NCBI RefSeq assembly: GCF_900114845.1
Contig: NZ_FOUK01000008.1
Location: forward strand, 90,081 to 154,080
From: Pimelobacter simplex
Lineage (GTDB): Bacteria; Actinomycetota; Actinomycetes; Propionibacteriales; Nocardioidaceae
Reading direction: 5' to 3'
Length of the DNA: 64,000 nt
Below the pieces are notes generated by a model. It was not told the DNA's origin. It ran no database searches and worked only from the letters and a program-made list of their open reading frames with translations. A program made the position numbers and the translations under genes. The stretch's first letter is position 1; each line of letters starts with the position of its first letter. Positions 1-8,133 of this stretch are shown here, piece after piece.

Positions 1-1
1 C

Positions 2-1057
2 ACCGCCGACAAGCACTCCACCGGCGGCGTCGGCGACAAGATCACGCTGCCACTCGCACCGCTCGTCGCGGCGTGCGGGGTCGCCGTCCCGCAGCTGTCG
101 GGGCGGGGCCTGGGCCACACCGGCGGCACCCTCGACAAGCTCGAGTCGATCCCGGGCTGGCGCGCGCTGCTCAGCAACGACGAGATGATGGCCCAGCTCG
201 AGTCGGTCGGCGCGGTGATCTGCGCGGCCGGCGACGGTCTCGCGCCCGCCGACAAGAAGCTCTACGCCCTGCGCGACGTCACCGGCACCGTCGAGGCGAT
301 CCCCCTGATCGCCTCGTCGATCATGAGCAAGAAGATCGCCGAGGGCACCGGGGCGCTCGTCCTCGACGTCAAGGTCGGCAGCGGCGCCTTCATGAAGGAC
401 GTCGACAAGGCGCGCGAGCTCGCCGAGGTGATGGTCGCGCTCGGCACCGACGCGGGCGTGCGCACCGTCGCGCTGCTCACCGACATGCAGACCCCGCTCG
501 GCTACACCGCCGGCAACGCCATCGAGGTCGCCGAGTCGGTCGAGGTGCTCGCCGGGGGCGGCCCGGCCGACGTCGTCGAGCTCACCCTGGCGCTGGCCCG
601 CGAGATGCTCGCCGGGGCCGGCCGCGACGACGTCGACCCGGCCGACAAGCTCGCCGACGGCTCCGCGATGGACGCCTGGCGGCGGATGATCCAGGCCCAG
701 GGCGGCGACCCCGACGCCACGCTGCCGGTCGCGCGCGAGGAGCACGTCGTCACCGCGCCCTCCGACGGCGTCCTGACCCGCCTCGACGCGCTCTCCGTCG
801 GCATCGCCGCCTGGCGCCTCGGCGCCGGGCGCGAGCGCAAGGAGGACCCGGTGCAGGCCGGTGCCGGCGTGGTCTGGCACGCCCGGCCCGGCGACGCCGT
901 CACCGCGGGCGCGCCGCTCTTCACGCTCCGCACCGACACCCCGGAGCGCTTCGACCGCGCGCTCGCCGCGCTCGAGGGCGGCTACGACATCGCGGCGCCC
1001 GGCACGTCGTACACGCCGGGGCCGCTGGTCATCGACCGGGTCGGCGCGCAGGAGTAG
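2..1057 (+). CDS. deoA: Thymidine phosphorylase, 3' part (5' end outside window)
   Basis: Partial gene of 351 visible residues, open at the left edge. It should phosphorolyse thymidine or deoxyuridine to thymine or uracil plus deoxyribose 1-phosphate. The visible part opens with the family phosphate-binding signature DKHSTGGVGDK and continues with SGRGLGHTGGTLDKLES, LIASSIMSKK and LDVKVGSGAFMK, all diagnostic of the thymidine/pyrimidine nucleoside phosphorylase family, followed by the C-terminal beta domain. The stop lies two bases before the next GTG start, so the FAD oxidoreductase is probably cotranscribed. Its release of free pyrimidine bases fits the pyrimidine-degrading locus that starts at about 2.9 kb, although the genes in between are not obviously part of that pathway. 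Confidence 0.95.
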   Translation, partial: TADKHSTGGVGDKITLPLAPLVAACGVAVPQLSGRGLGHTGGTLDKLESIPGWRALLSNDEMMAQLESVGAVICAAGDGLAPADKKLYALRDVTGTVEAIPLIASSIMSKKIAEGTGALVLDVKVGSGAFMKDVDKARELAEVMVALGTDAGVRTVALLTDMQTPLGYTAGNAIEVAESVEVLAGGGPADVVELTLALAREMLAGAGRDDVDPADKLADGSAMDAWRRMIQAQGGDPDATLPVAREEHVVTAPSDGVLTRLDALSVGIAAWRLGAGRERKEDPVQAGAGVVWHARPGDAVTAGAPLFTLRTDTPERFDRALAALEGGYDIAAPGTSYTPGPLVIDRVGAQE

Positions 1058-1059
1058 TC

Positions 1060-2481
1060 GTGGCCGCCTCCGCGCGCGGAACCGTCTTCTCCCGCACCCC
1101 GGTCGCGCGCGCGGCGGTCGACCACGCGCTCGCGCAGGTGCGCGACGGCTGCTTCTGGCTCGACGACGTGCCCGGCCGGGTCGGCTACCCGGCCCTGACC
1201 GGCTCGGCCGACACCGACCTGCTCGTCGTCGGTGGCGGCTACTGCGGCCTGTGGACGGCGCTCGTGGCCAAGCAGCGCGAGCCCGGCCGCCGGGTCGTGC
1301 TCATCGAGGCCGAGCAGGTGGGCTGGGCCGCCTCGGGGCGCAACGGCGGCTTCTGCGCCGCCAGCATCACCCACGGCGAGGAGAACGGCCGCTCCCGCTG
1401 GCCCGACGAGTACGACGAGCTGGAGCGTCTCGGCCTGGCCAACCTCGAAGCGATCGAGGCGACCGTGCGCGAGCTCGGCATCGACTGCGACTACGAGCGC
1501 ACCGGCGAGCTCGACGTCGCCATCGAGCCGCACCAGGTCGCGGACCTGCGGGCCGGCGGTGCCGAGGTGATCGAGGCCGACGCGCTGCGCGCGATGGTGA
1601 ACAGCCCGACGTACCTGGCCGGCGTGCTCGACCCCGACGTCGCGATGGTGCACCCGGCGAAGCTCGCCGTCGAGCTGGCCCGGGTGGCCGCCGAGCTCGG
1701 CGTCGAGATCTTCGAGCACACCCGCGCCACCGGCCTCGACGGCGGCGGCCGCACCGGACCGGTCCGGGTCCGCACCCCGCGCGGCACGATCACCGCGCGC
1801 CGGGTGGCGCTGGCGACCAACGTCTTCCCCAGCCTGCTCGCGCGCTACCGGATGCACACCGTCCCGGTCTACGACTACGCGCTCATGACCGAGCCGCTCA
1901 CCCCCGCGCAGCTCGCGTCGGTCGGGTGGGAGGGCCGCCAGGGCGTCGGCGACCTGGCCAACCAGTTCCACTACTACCGGATCAGCCGCGACCACCGGAT
2001 CCTGTGGGGCGGCTACGACGCGATCTACCACTACGGGCGCCGGGTGCGGCCCGAGTACGAGCACCGGCCCGCGACGTACCGGCGGCTGGCCGAGCACTTC
2101 CTCACCACGTTCCCCCAGCTCGAGGGCGTTCGGTTCAGCCACCAGTGGGCCGGCGCGATCGACACCTCGACCCGGTTCTGCGCGTTCTTCGGGCTCGCGA
2201 TGCGCGGCCGGGTCGCGCACGCGGCCGGCTTCACCGGGCTCGGCGTCGGCGCCACCCGGTTCGCGGCCGAGGTGATGCTCGACCGCCTCGCCGGTCTCGA
2301 CTCCGAGCGGACCCGTCTCGCCATGGTGCGCCAGACGCCGCTGCCGTTCCCGCCCGAGCCGATCGCCTCCGTCGGCATCCAGGCGACCCGCTGGTCGCTC
2401 GACCGCGCCGACCACCACGGAGGCCACCGCAACGCCTGGCTCCGCACCCTTGACGCCCTCGGGCTGGGGTTCGACTCGTGA
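1060..2481 (+). CDS. FAD-dependent amine oxidoreductase (DAO / gamma-glutamylputrescine oxidase-like)
   Basis: A 473-residue protein of the D-amino-acid oxidase superfamily. The FAD-binding Rossmann motif GGGYCG is at residues 58-63 and the family signature ASGRNGGFC at 90-99. C-terminal segments such as QWAGAIDTSTRF and HAAGFTGLGVGATRFAAE resemble PuuB-like oxidases that deaminate amine or N-acylated amine substrates with oxygen. The GTG start at 1060 follows the deoA stop directly; the open frame extends further upstream but overlaps deoA. The 3' end overlaps the cupin gene by four bases, so deoA, this gene and the cupin look like one operon. The substrate cannot be told from the sequence. 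Confidence 0.85.
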   Translation: MAASARGTVFSRTPVARAAVDHALAQVRDGCFWLDDVPGRVGYPALTGSADTDLLVVGGGYCGLWTALVAKQREPGRRVVLIEAEQVGWAASGRNGGFCAASITHGEENGRSRWPDEYDELERLGLANLEAIEATVRELGIDCDYERTGELDVAIEPHQVADLRAGGAEVIEADALRAMVNSPTYLAGVLDPDVAMVHPAKLAVELARVAAELGVEIFEHTRATGLDGGGRTGPVRVRTPRGTITARRVALATNVFPSLLARYRMHTVPVYDYALMTEPLTPAQLASVGWEGRQGVGDLANQFHYYRISRDHRILWGGYDAIYHYGRRVRPEYEHRPATYRRLAEHFLTTFPQLEGVRFSHQWAGAIDTSTRFCAFFGLAMRGRVAHAAGFTGLGVGATRFAAEVMLDRLAGLDSERTRLAMVRQTPLPFPPEPIASVGIQATRWSLDRADHHGGHRNAWLRTLDALGLGFDS

Positions 2482-2810
2482 ACGAGCGCCACGTCGACGT
2501 CCTCGGTGCCGACGTCCCGCACGAGCCGGTCCCGGCCGCCGACACCGTCGCCGGTACGCCGACCACGGGCGTCGTCGAGCTCGGCACCTTCCACGGCGTC
2601 GAGCTCGGGATCTGGGAGATCACGCCCGGCGTCGTCCGCGACGTCGAGGCGGACGAGGTGTTCGTCGTCCTCGAGGGCGAGGGGACGGTCCGCTTCGTCG
2701 ACTCCGGCGAGACCGTCGACCTGCGACCGGGCGCGCTCGTCCGCCTGGACGCGGGGGAGCGCACCGAGTGGGAGATCCGCTCCCGCCTGCGCAAGCTCTA
2801 CCTCGCCTGA
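2478..2810 (+). CDS. Small cupin-domain protein
   Basis: A 110-residue single-domain cupin starting at a GTG that overlaps the previous stop (GTGA). Residues about 40-105 carry the conserved barrel pattern: EADEVFVVLEGEGTVRF, then GETVDLRPGALVRLDAGERTEWEI. The first cupin motif lacks the usual paired histidines, so metal binding and catalysis are doubtful. Small cupins of this kind often sit beside amine or amino-acid oxidases, as here, perhaps as ligand-binding or stabilising partners. It is the last gene of the deoA-oxidoreductase-cupin run and converges on the DUF1116 gene across a large inverted repeat. Confidence 0.8.
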   Translation: MNERHVDVLGADVPHEPVPAADTVAGTPTTGVVELGTFHGVELGIWEITPGVVRDVEADEVFVVLEGEGTVRFVDSGETVDLRPGALVRLDAGERTEWEIRSRLRKLYLA

Positions 2811-2822
2811 CCTCAAAACGCC

Positions 2823-2924
2823 GAAGTGCGTGGGTTGCGGGTCCGAAGTGGGCAGGTTGCGGGGTCGAGATCGGAATCTCGACCCCGCAACCGCCGTACT
2901 TCGGGGCCGCAACCCACGCACTTC
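2823..2924. repeat. Imperfect 48-bp inverted repeat built from 22-base units; likely bidirectional terminator or dispersed repeat
   Basis: Two 48-base arms (2823-2870 and 2877-2924) match at about 42 positions around a 6-base loop; the innermost ten pairs (GGGGTCGAGA with TCTCGACCCC) are perfect. Each arm is itself a tandem of a roughly 22-base unit beginning GAAGT and containing GGTTGCGG. It fills the gap between the convergent cupin and DUF1116 genes, so it could fold on either transcript and stop transcription both ways. A related 22-base tandem lies at 15271-15336, which suggests a small dispersed repeat family. Confidence 0.85.
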
Positions 2925-2932
2925 GTGGGGGG

Positions 2933-4351
2933 TCAGGCCTCCGCGCGGGTGCGGGTGCGCTGGGCCAGCTCGGCCAGGGCGGCCGGGAAGATCGACGCCG
3001 GGGGCGTGACCAGGCCGGCGCCGACCTGGCCGACGCCCGCGAGCTTGCCGGCCATGCCGGTGTTGATCTGCGGGAGGATGCCGGTGCGGCACACCGACGA
3101 GACGTCGATGCCCGTGGCGGCGCCGGCGAAGTCGAGGACCGGGATCGGCCAGCGGTTGTTCTCGCCGATGGTGATCTCGCGCATCCGGCGGCTGGTGGCC
3201 AGGGCGTCGGGGACGGTGCCGCCGACGAAGCGGACGATCGCCGGGGCGGCGGCCATCGCGAAGCCACCGATGCCGGCGGTCTCGGTGATGGCGGAGTCGC
3301 CGATGTCCGGGTTGGCGTCGTCCGGGCCGTAGTCGCCGAGGAAGAGACCCTCGGCGAGCTGGGCCGGGCCGGTGAACCACTGGTCGCCGGTGCCGGAGAC
3401 CTGGATGCCGAAGTCGGTGCCGTTGCGGGCCATCGCGACGACCATCGTCGAGCCGGGGATGTCGCGGCCCGCGTCGAGAGCGAGCTTGCACGCCGGCATG
3501 GCGATGTTGAGGAAGAAGTGGTCGTTGCCGCCGATGAACGCGAACGCCTCGGCGATCTCGTCCGACGAGCGGTTCGCGCGGACCAGGGCCGGCGCGAGGT
3601 CGCGCATGAGCATCAGCGTGCCGGCGCGGTTGCGGTTGTGCGCCTCGTCGCCCATCTGCAGCATCTGGCCGAGGATCGCGGTGGCGTCGACCGGGTCGGA
3701 CGCCGCGACGGCCTCACCGAGCAGCGGGCCGAGGACGTCGCGCATCCAGCGCAGCCGCTCGAGCACCTCGGGGCCGTACGCGCCGTAGCGCAGCACCTTG
3801 CCGAGACCCTCGTTGAGCGAGCAGTAGGTACGGCGACCGGTGGCCGGGTCCTCGAGGATGAACATCCACATCGACGGCGACACGACGCCGGCCATCGGGC
3901 CGACGGCGCTGCGGTGGTGGCACGGCTCGAGCGACACATTGGCGCCCGACGCGAAGAGCGCCTCGGCGTCCTCGGGAGAGTCGACGAGCCCCTCGAAGGC
4001 GGCGGCGCCCATGAGCGCGCCGCGCAGCGGGCCGGAGGCGCGCTCCCACTCGATCGGCGGGCCGGCGTGGAGGAACTGGCCCTTCTCGAGGCCGAGCAGC
4101 TCGGAGGCCGGCGCGACGCCGACGAGCAGCGCCTGGACGTCGAGCATCCGCGAGACCGCGAGCGCGTTGGCGTCGCGGCGCAGCGGGTCGGCGGCGACGG
4201 TGGCGAGGTCGTCGGTGGTGCCCTCCATCGGGGGCTTCCAGTCGACGCGCTCGACCGGGACGGCCTGGGCCTCGACGGCGGCGGCGAACATGTCGGCGCC
4301 GACGGCGGCGACGGCCGCGGGGGACTGGCTGGGCAGGGACGTGGTGCTCAT
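2933..4351 (-). CDS. DUF1116 protein (YlbE/AllG-like), predicted carbamoyltransferase subunit
   Basis: A 472-residue protein of the DUF1116 family (E. coli YlbE/AllG, YahG). In E. coli, AllF (FdrA), AllG and AllH together are reported to form oxamate carbamoyltransferase, which cleaves oxalurate with phosphate to oxamate and carbamoyl phosphate. Family-like segments are visible: EPCHHRSAVGPMAGVVSPSM (residues about 140-160), NEGLGKVLRYGAYGPEV and a C-terminal TGILPQINTGMAGK. The ATG overlaps the fdrA stop (ATGA) and has a GGAGGAG ribosome site. It is the last gene of the minus-strand DUF2877-fdrA-DUF1116 operon. Because barbiturase and carbamate kinase lie in the same locus, I infer that the substrate may be ureidomalonate rather than oxalurate. 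Confidence 0.88.
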   Translation of the reverse strand: MSTTSLPSQSPAAVAAVGADMFAAAVEAQAVPVERVDWKPPMEGTTDDLATVAADPLRRDANALAVSRMLDVQALLVGVAPASELLGLEKGQFLHAGPPIEWERASGPLRGALMGAAAFEGLVDSPEDAEALFASGANVSLEPCHHRSAVGPMAGVVSPSMWMFILEDPATGRRTYCSLNEGLGKVLRYGAYGPEVLERLRWMRDVLGPLLGEAVAASDPVDATAILGQMLQMGDEAHNRNRAGTLMLMRDLAPALVRANRSSDEIAEAFAFIGGNDHFFLNIAMPACKLALDAGRDIPGSTMVVAMARNGTDFGIQVSGTGDQWFTGPAQLAEGLFLGDYGPDDANPDIGDSAITETAGIGGFAMAAAPAIVRFVGGTVPDALATSRRMREITIGENNRWPIPVLDFAGAATGIDVSSVCRTGILPQINTGMAGKLAGVGQVGAGLVTPPASIFPAALAELAQRTRTRAEA

Positions 4352-5823
4352 CGGGCTCCTCCGGTGGCGAGGGCGACCGCGCGGCGGGTGGCGGCGGCGT
4401 TGGACAGGTGGACCTCGGCGCCGGCAGCGGCGAGCGCCTCGGCCTGGCGGGTGAGGCCCTGCTGGTCGGCCGAGGTGCCGACGCAGGCGACGACGACGGG
4501 CACGTCGCGGGCGGCGCGCGCGGCGGCGATCGCCGGGGCGAGGTCGCCGGCCGGGTCGTCCTGCGCACCGTGCCCGAGGACGACGTCCATCAGGATCACC
4601 GCGGTGTCGGGGTCGGCCGCGACCTTGGTGAGGTGCTCGAGGCGCAGCGTCGGGTCGATCATCGGGTGCGCGCGGCCGCGGGTGAGGCCGTCGTCGCCGA
4701 AGTCGATCATCAGGTGGCCCGGGCTGAGCAGGCTCGCGTCGAGCGCCAGCTCGGGGGAGAGCGGGATGTTGCTGCGGATGTCGCCGACGCTCGCGGCGGC
4801 CAGCAGCATCGCCTCGTCGCACAGCGTGCCGCCGACGAACAGGCCACGCAGCGCGCTGCCGCCGTCGGGGGCGGGGACGGCGGGCGTGCCCCACACCGGC
4901 CACTCCGGGACGGCGACGCCGAGGTCGCCCAGGAGCGCCTCGACCTGGGTGGTGATGTCGGGCTGGCCCGCGCCGAGCAGCGCGAAGCGGACCGGGGTGC
5001 CGAGCGTCGCGGCGTACTCCTCGACGGCGGCGGCCACCTCGGGCGCCGGCGGCTTGGAGACGACGACGATGTGCTCGACGCTCGGATCGGCGTCGAGCCG
5101 GTCGAGCGCCGTCGTGGTGGAGATGCCGCCGATGGCCGACGACAGGTCGCGCCCGCCCACGCCGAGCGCCGCGGCCACACCGACGCCCGCGGCGTCGAGC
5201 AGGGCCAGGATCTGCTGGCAGCCGGTGCCCGAGGCGGCGACGATGCCGACCCGGCCGGGCGTGACGGTGTTGGCGAAGCCGAGGCCCAGACCGCCGACGA
5301 CGGCGGTGCCGCAGTCGGGCCCCATGACGAGGAGGCCGCGGTCGCGGGCGATCCGCTTCATGGCGAGCTCCTGGTCGACCGGGACGTTGTCGCTGAAGAT
5401 CATCACGTCGCTGCCGGCGTCGAGGGCGTCCATCGCCTCGACGAGCGCGGAGGCGCCGGGCACCGAGACGAGCGCGAGCCCGCCGCCGGCGCGGCGCAGG
5501 GCGGAGCCGGTGGTCCGCGGTGGGGCGGTCACCTCGCCGCCGGTGGAGCCCTTGCGGGCAGCAGCCAGCGCCGCGTCGACGGCGGCGAGGGCGGCGGGCA
5601 GCACGCTCTCGTCGTCGAGGCGCAGTGCGACCACCATGTCGTTGGGGGATGCGGCAGGCAGGGTGAAGCCCATGCCCTGCAGCACCTCCAGGTTGAGATC
5701 GGTCGCCATGGCCACCTGGGCGGCGGTGACTCCGGGCGTGGCCGCGACGTCGCGGCTCACCTGGAGCAGGGCGACGCTGTCGGCGTAGGCGCCGGGACGG
5801 ATCTCGACGTGCTCGACGGTCAT
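4348..5823 (-). CDS. fdrA: FdrA/AllF-like protein, predicted carbamoyltransferase subunit
   Basis: A 491-residue FdrA-family protein, related in fold to succinyl-CoA synthetase. Two Rossmann-like halves are visible. The first contains MIFSDNVPVDQE, MGPDCGTA (167-174) and ASGTGCQQ (197-204); the second contains GLFVGGTLCDEAM and MIDFGDDGLTRGRAHPMIDP. In E. coli, FdrA (AllF) is one of three proteins needed for oxamate carbamoyltransferase. The start is set by an AGGGAG ribosome site 8-9 bases upstream and by the overlap with the DUF2877 stop. The order DUF2877-FdrA-DUF1116 with translational coupling at both junctions suggests a stoichiometric complex. A carbamate kinase able to use its carbamoyl phosphate is encoded at 20.7 kb. 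Confidence 0.92.
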   Translation of the reverse strand: MTVEHVEIRPGAYADSVALLQVSRDVAATPGVTAAQVAMATDLNLEVLQGMGFTLPAASPNDMVVALRLDDESVLPAALAAVDAALAAARKGSTGGEVTAPPRTTGSALRRAGGGLALVSVPGASALVEAMDALDAGSDVMIFSDNVPVDQELAMKRIARDRGLLVMGPDCGTAVVGGLGLGFANTVTPGRVGIVAASGTGCQQILALLDAAGVGVAAALGVGGRDLSSAIGGISTTTALDRLDADPSVEHIVVVSKPPAPEVAAAVEEYAATLGTPVRFALLGAGQPDITTQVEALLGDLGVAVPEWPVWGTPAVPAPDGGSALRGLFVGGTLCDEAMLLAAASVGDIRSNIPLSPELALDASLLSPGHLMIDFGDDGLTRGRAHPMIDPTLRLEHLTKVAADPDTAVILMDVVLGHGAQDDPAGDLAPAIAAARAARDVPVVVACVGTSADQQGLTRQAEALAAAGAEVHLSNAAATRRAVALATGGAR

Positions 5824-6641
5824 CGAGGACTCCCTTCAAGGGGTGTTGCGGGGCTGGACGGGACAGAAGGACGGAGGGCGAGGAGGGCGCCGAGGAGCAT
5901 CCCGGCGCCGGAGGTGTGGCCAACGGCGCGCAGGGCGGTCACCGCGGCGGCGACCTCCCGGCCGGTGCCGAGGGCGAGGAGGAGCCGGCGGAACGGCGGG
6001 ATCGAGGCCCCGTCGATCGCATCGGCGAGCAGCGTCGCGGAGAGCGCGGTCGTGCGGTGCGCGTCGGCCCGGACGGCGAGCGCCACCGCGTCCGGGTCGC
6101 CGCCGGCCGCGCGGGTCGTGACGAGCCAGCCGGACAGGACGTCGTCGCCGACCGGGGTGAGGCCGTCGCCGCGCCCCAGCAGCGCCCGGACGGCGGCGGG
6201 GTCGCCCGCCGCGAGGGCGTCGAGAGCCTCGGCCGGCAGCTGACGTCGTACGACGTCGAGGTCGGGGCCGGCCGCCGCCAGCCGCTCGCCGGCGACCACC
6301 GGGTCGGGCAGCGGGGGCGCGTCGGTGGCGACGATCCGGTCCACGCCGACACTCAGGCCGGCCAGGCGCAGCACGCCGTCGCCCACGGGGACCGGGTCGC
6401 CGACGGCGACCTCGGGCAGCGCGGCGAGCGTGGTCGCGATCGCGGACGGCACGTGCACGGCACCGCGGGCCACGACGCCGACGACCCGCTCGTCCACGCG
6501 GACGTAGACCGCCTCGCGCCCGGAGTGCAGCACGGTCCCGACCCGTGGGGGGCCCGCCAGCAGGTCGCGGAGCGCGGCTCCGCCCGCTCCCGCGACGCGG
6601 CCCGGGGGCAGCGTCGACGACGAGAGGGCGGGATCCGGCAC
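5820..6641 (-). CDS. DUF2877 protein (YlbF/AllH-like), predicted carbamoyltransferase subunit
   Basis: A 273-residue DUF2877 protein with both family signatures: GRGDGLTPVGDDVLSG at about 156-171 and GHTSGAGMLLG near 243-253. E. coli YlbF/AllH is the third component of the oxamate carbamoyltransferase system. This is the first gene of the minus-strand operon and overlaps fdrA by four bases. The chosen GTG start is preceded, after exactly seven bases, by the hexamer TAGCGT, so the transcript is probably leaderless. It diverges from the pucR-type regulator with only 35 bases between starts, which makes it the most likely regulatory target. Confidence 0.88.
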   Translation of the reverse strand: MPDPALSSSTLPPGRVAGAGGAALRDLLAGPPRVGTVLHSGREAVYVRVDERVVGVVARGAVHVPSAIATTLAALPEVAVGDPVPVGDGVLRLAGLSVGVDRIVATDAPPLPDPVVAGERLAAAGPDLDVVRRQLPAEALDALAAGDPAAVRALLGRGDGLTPVGDDVLSGWLVTTRAAGGDPDAVALAVRADAHRTTALSATLLADAIDGASIPPFRRLLLALGTGREVAAAVTALRAVGHTSGAGMLLGALLALRPSVPSSPATPLEGSPR

Positions 6642-6676
6642 TTGTCGGACGCTAACGGGTGGGTATCGTGCATCGA
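6642..6676. promoter_or_regulatory. Compact divergent promoter pair for the carbamoyltransferase operon and the PucR-type regulator
   Basis: Only 35 bases separate the two divergent start codons. On the minus strand a TAGCGT hexamer (6654-6649) is followed by seven bases and the DUF2877 GTG. On the plus strand TATCGT (6664-6669) is followed by seven bases and the regulator ATG. Both fit the TANNNT -10 box of actinobacterial leaderless promoters. The -35 region of each promoter would lie over the other gene's -10 box or coding sequence, so one bound regulator could control both directions. Confidence 0.6.
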
Positions 6677-7987
6677 ATGGTGAGCATTGCCAACGTCGGG
6701 CCAGAAGACGGGCAAGAGTTGATAGCCACCTCGGGCGACCCCATCACCGACCATGGCTTCATGGACGTCGAGGACCTCGCCGAGTCGCTGGCACAGCTCG
6801 TGCTGGCCGGCGCCGACCTCGACGAGCTCGTGGCGACCATCGGCGAGGTGCTCGAGGCCGAGGTGGCCGTCACGACCACCGACGGCCGCGAGCGCGCGGC
6901 CCGGATGGACGACGACACCCGGGCCCGGCTGGCCGACGCCGACCTGACCGACGAGACCGGCCGGCTGCGCGTCGAGTGGCTGGGGGAGTGGTTCGGCCGC
7001 GAGAACCAGCCGATCACCGGCTCCCGGATCCACCGGGTGCCGCTCGCGACGCCGACCCAGGCCCTCGGGCACCTGGTCGCCGTCGTCGCCCGCGAGCTCG
7101 GCGAGCGCGAGGTGACCGCGCTCAACCGCGCCGCCACCGCCGTCTCGCTCTCGATCACCCGCGAGCAGGCGGTCTCCGCCGTCGAGCACAAGTACCGCGG
7201 CGACTTCCTCCGCGACGTCTTCCTGGGTCGGGCCGGCTCCGAGGAGTTCGTCCGCGAGCACGTCGCCGGCTTCGGCTGGGAGCTCGGCGGCCCGCACGTC
7301 GTCGTCGTCGCCCAGATCGACCCCGACCCCAGCGGCCAGCCGGTCGCCGTCGAGGACCAGCGCCAGTGGCAGGGCCGCTTCGCCAACGCCTGGCGCCAGG
7401 TCGCCGGCGCGGTCGACAAGGCCATGCCCATCGCCGACTTCGGCTCCGAGGTGGTCGCCGTCCTGCCCGGCGACGACGTCGCCGCCACCGCCGACCTCGT
7501 CCGCCGCCTGGTGCACGCCGTGGCCGGCGACAAGGGCGGCGGCCGGCGCCCGTTCTCGGTCGGCGTGGGCCGGGTCGCCCCGGGCCCGGCGACGCTGCCG
7601 GACAGCTACACCCAGGCCCGGCGCGCGCTCGAGGTCGGCCGCCGCTTCCGCGGGTCCAGCACGACCACGTGGTTCGACGACCTCGGCCTGCACCGGCTGA
7701 TCGCGATGGTGCCCGACACCGCCGAGCTGCGCGCCTTCGCCGACGACGTCCTGGGCGAGCTGGCCGAGGCCACCGACGAGGCCGCGACCCTGCGCGAGAC
7801 GCTCCAGGTGCTGCTCAACACCAACTTCAACGTGGCCGAGGCGGCGCGCACCCAGTTCTTCCACTACAACACGATGCGCTACCGCGTCGGCAAGCTCGAG
7901 CGGCTGCTCGGACCGGTCGCCTCGGACCAGAACCTGCGCCTCGACGTCGCCGTCGCCCTCAAGGTCCTGGAGGTCGTCGGGCACTGA
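6677..7987 (+). CDS. PucR-family transcriptional regulator (CdaR GGDEF-like plus C-terminal HTH)
   Basis: A 436-residue regulator. The N-terminal third is a sensory region, the middle (about 170-300) is the CdaR/GGDEF-like domain with FSVGVGRVAPGPATLPDSYTQA, and the C-terminus (about 380-412) is the PucR helix-turn-helix with VLLNTNFNVAEAARTQFFHYNT and MRYRVGKLERLLG. PucR-type proteins typically activate purine, allantoin or related nitrogen-catabolic genes in response to an intermediate. It stands between the divergent DUF2877-FdrA-DUF1116 operon and the permease-molybdenum hydroxylase operon, the usual place for a local regulator. I prefer the ATG at 6677 because of the TATCGT hexamer seven bases upstream; a GTG at 6659 is the alternative. 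Confidence 0.9.
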   Translation: MVSIANVGPEDGQELIATSGDPITDHGFMDVEDLAESLAQLVLAGADLDELVATIGEVLEAEVAVTTTDGRERAARMDDDTRARLADADLTDETGRLRVEWLGEWFGRENQPITGSRIHRVPLATPTQALGHLVAVVARELGEREVTALNRAATAVSLSITREQAVSAVEHKYRGDFLRDVFLGRAGSEEFVREHVAGFGWELGGPHVVVVAQIDPDPSGQPVAVEDQRQWQGRFANAWRQVAGAVDKAMPIADFGSEVVAVLPGDDVAATADLVRRLVHAVAGDKGGGRRPFSVGVGRVAPGPATLPDSYTQARRALEVGRRFRGSSTTTWFDDLGLHRLIAMVPDTAELRAFADDVLGELAEATDEAATLRETLQVLLNTNFNVAEAARTQFFHYNTMRYRVGKLERLLGPVASDQNLRLDVAVALKVLEVVGH

Positions 7988-8133
7988 ATGCCGACCACGG
8001 CGCCTAGGGGCAACATTCGACACCAGATCGGCATGCCTTTGGCGAAACTGGCCAGTGAGGTGTGACGTGGGCCTCAATAGGTTGGTCCCTCTGGGCTCGT
8101 CCAGGAGGCAGCCCCGAAGGAGGAGGACTCAGC
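7988..8133 (+). promoter_or_regulatory. Promoter region of the permease-molybdenum hydroxylase operon
   Basis: A 146-base gap between the regulator and the permease. A possible -10 hexamer TAGGTT (8078-8083) sits in the context CTCAATAGGTT, nearly the same as CTCACTAGGTT before the carbamate kinase gene at 20.68 kb; a GTGAC word lies 9-11 bases upstream in both places. The permease ATG has a strong AGGAGGA ribosome site, so this transcript carries a leader of roughly 45 bases. A loose inverted repeat (ATGCCGA at 7988, TCGGCAT at 8028) is also visible. Functional assignment is inference. Confidence 0.4.

Noticed and set aside
2450..5788. Very long plus-strand open frame (over 1100 codons) across the fdrA operon
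   Set aside because: It is the mirror of GC-rich minus-strand genes; its translation is repetitive Arg/Ala/Gly/Asp-rich and matches no family.
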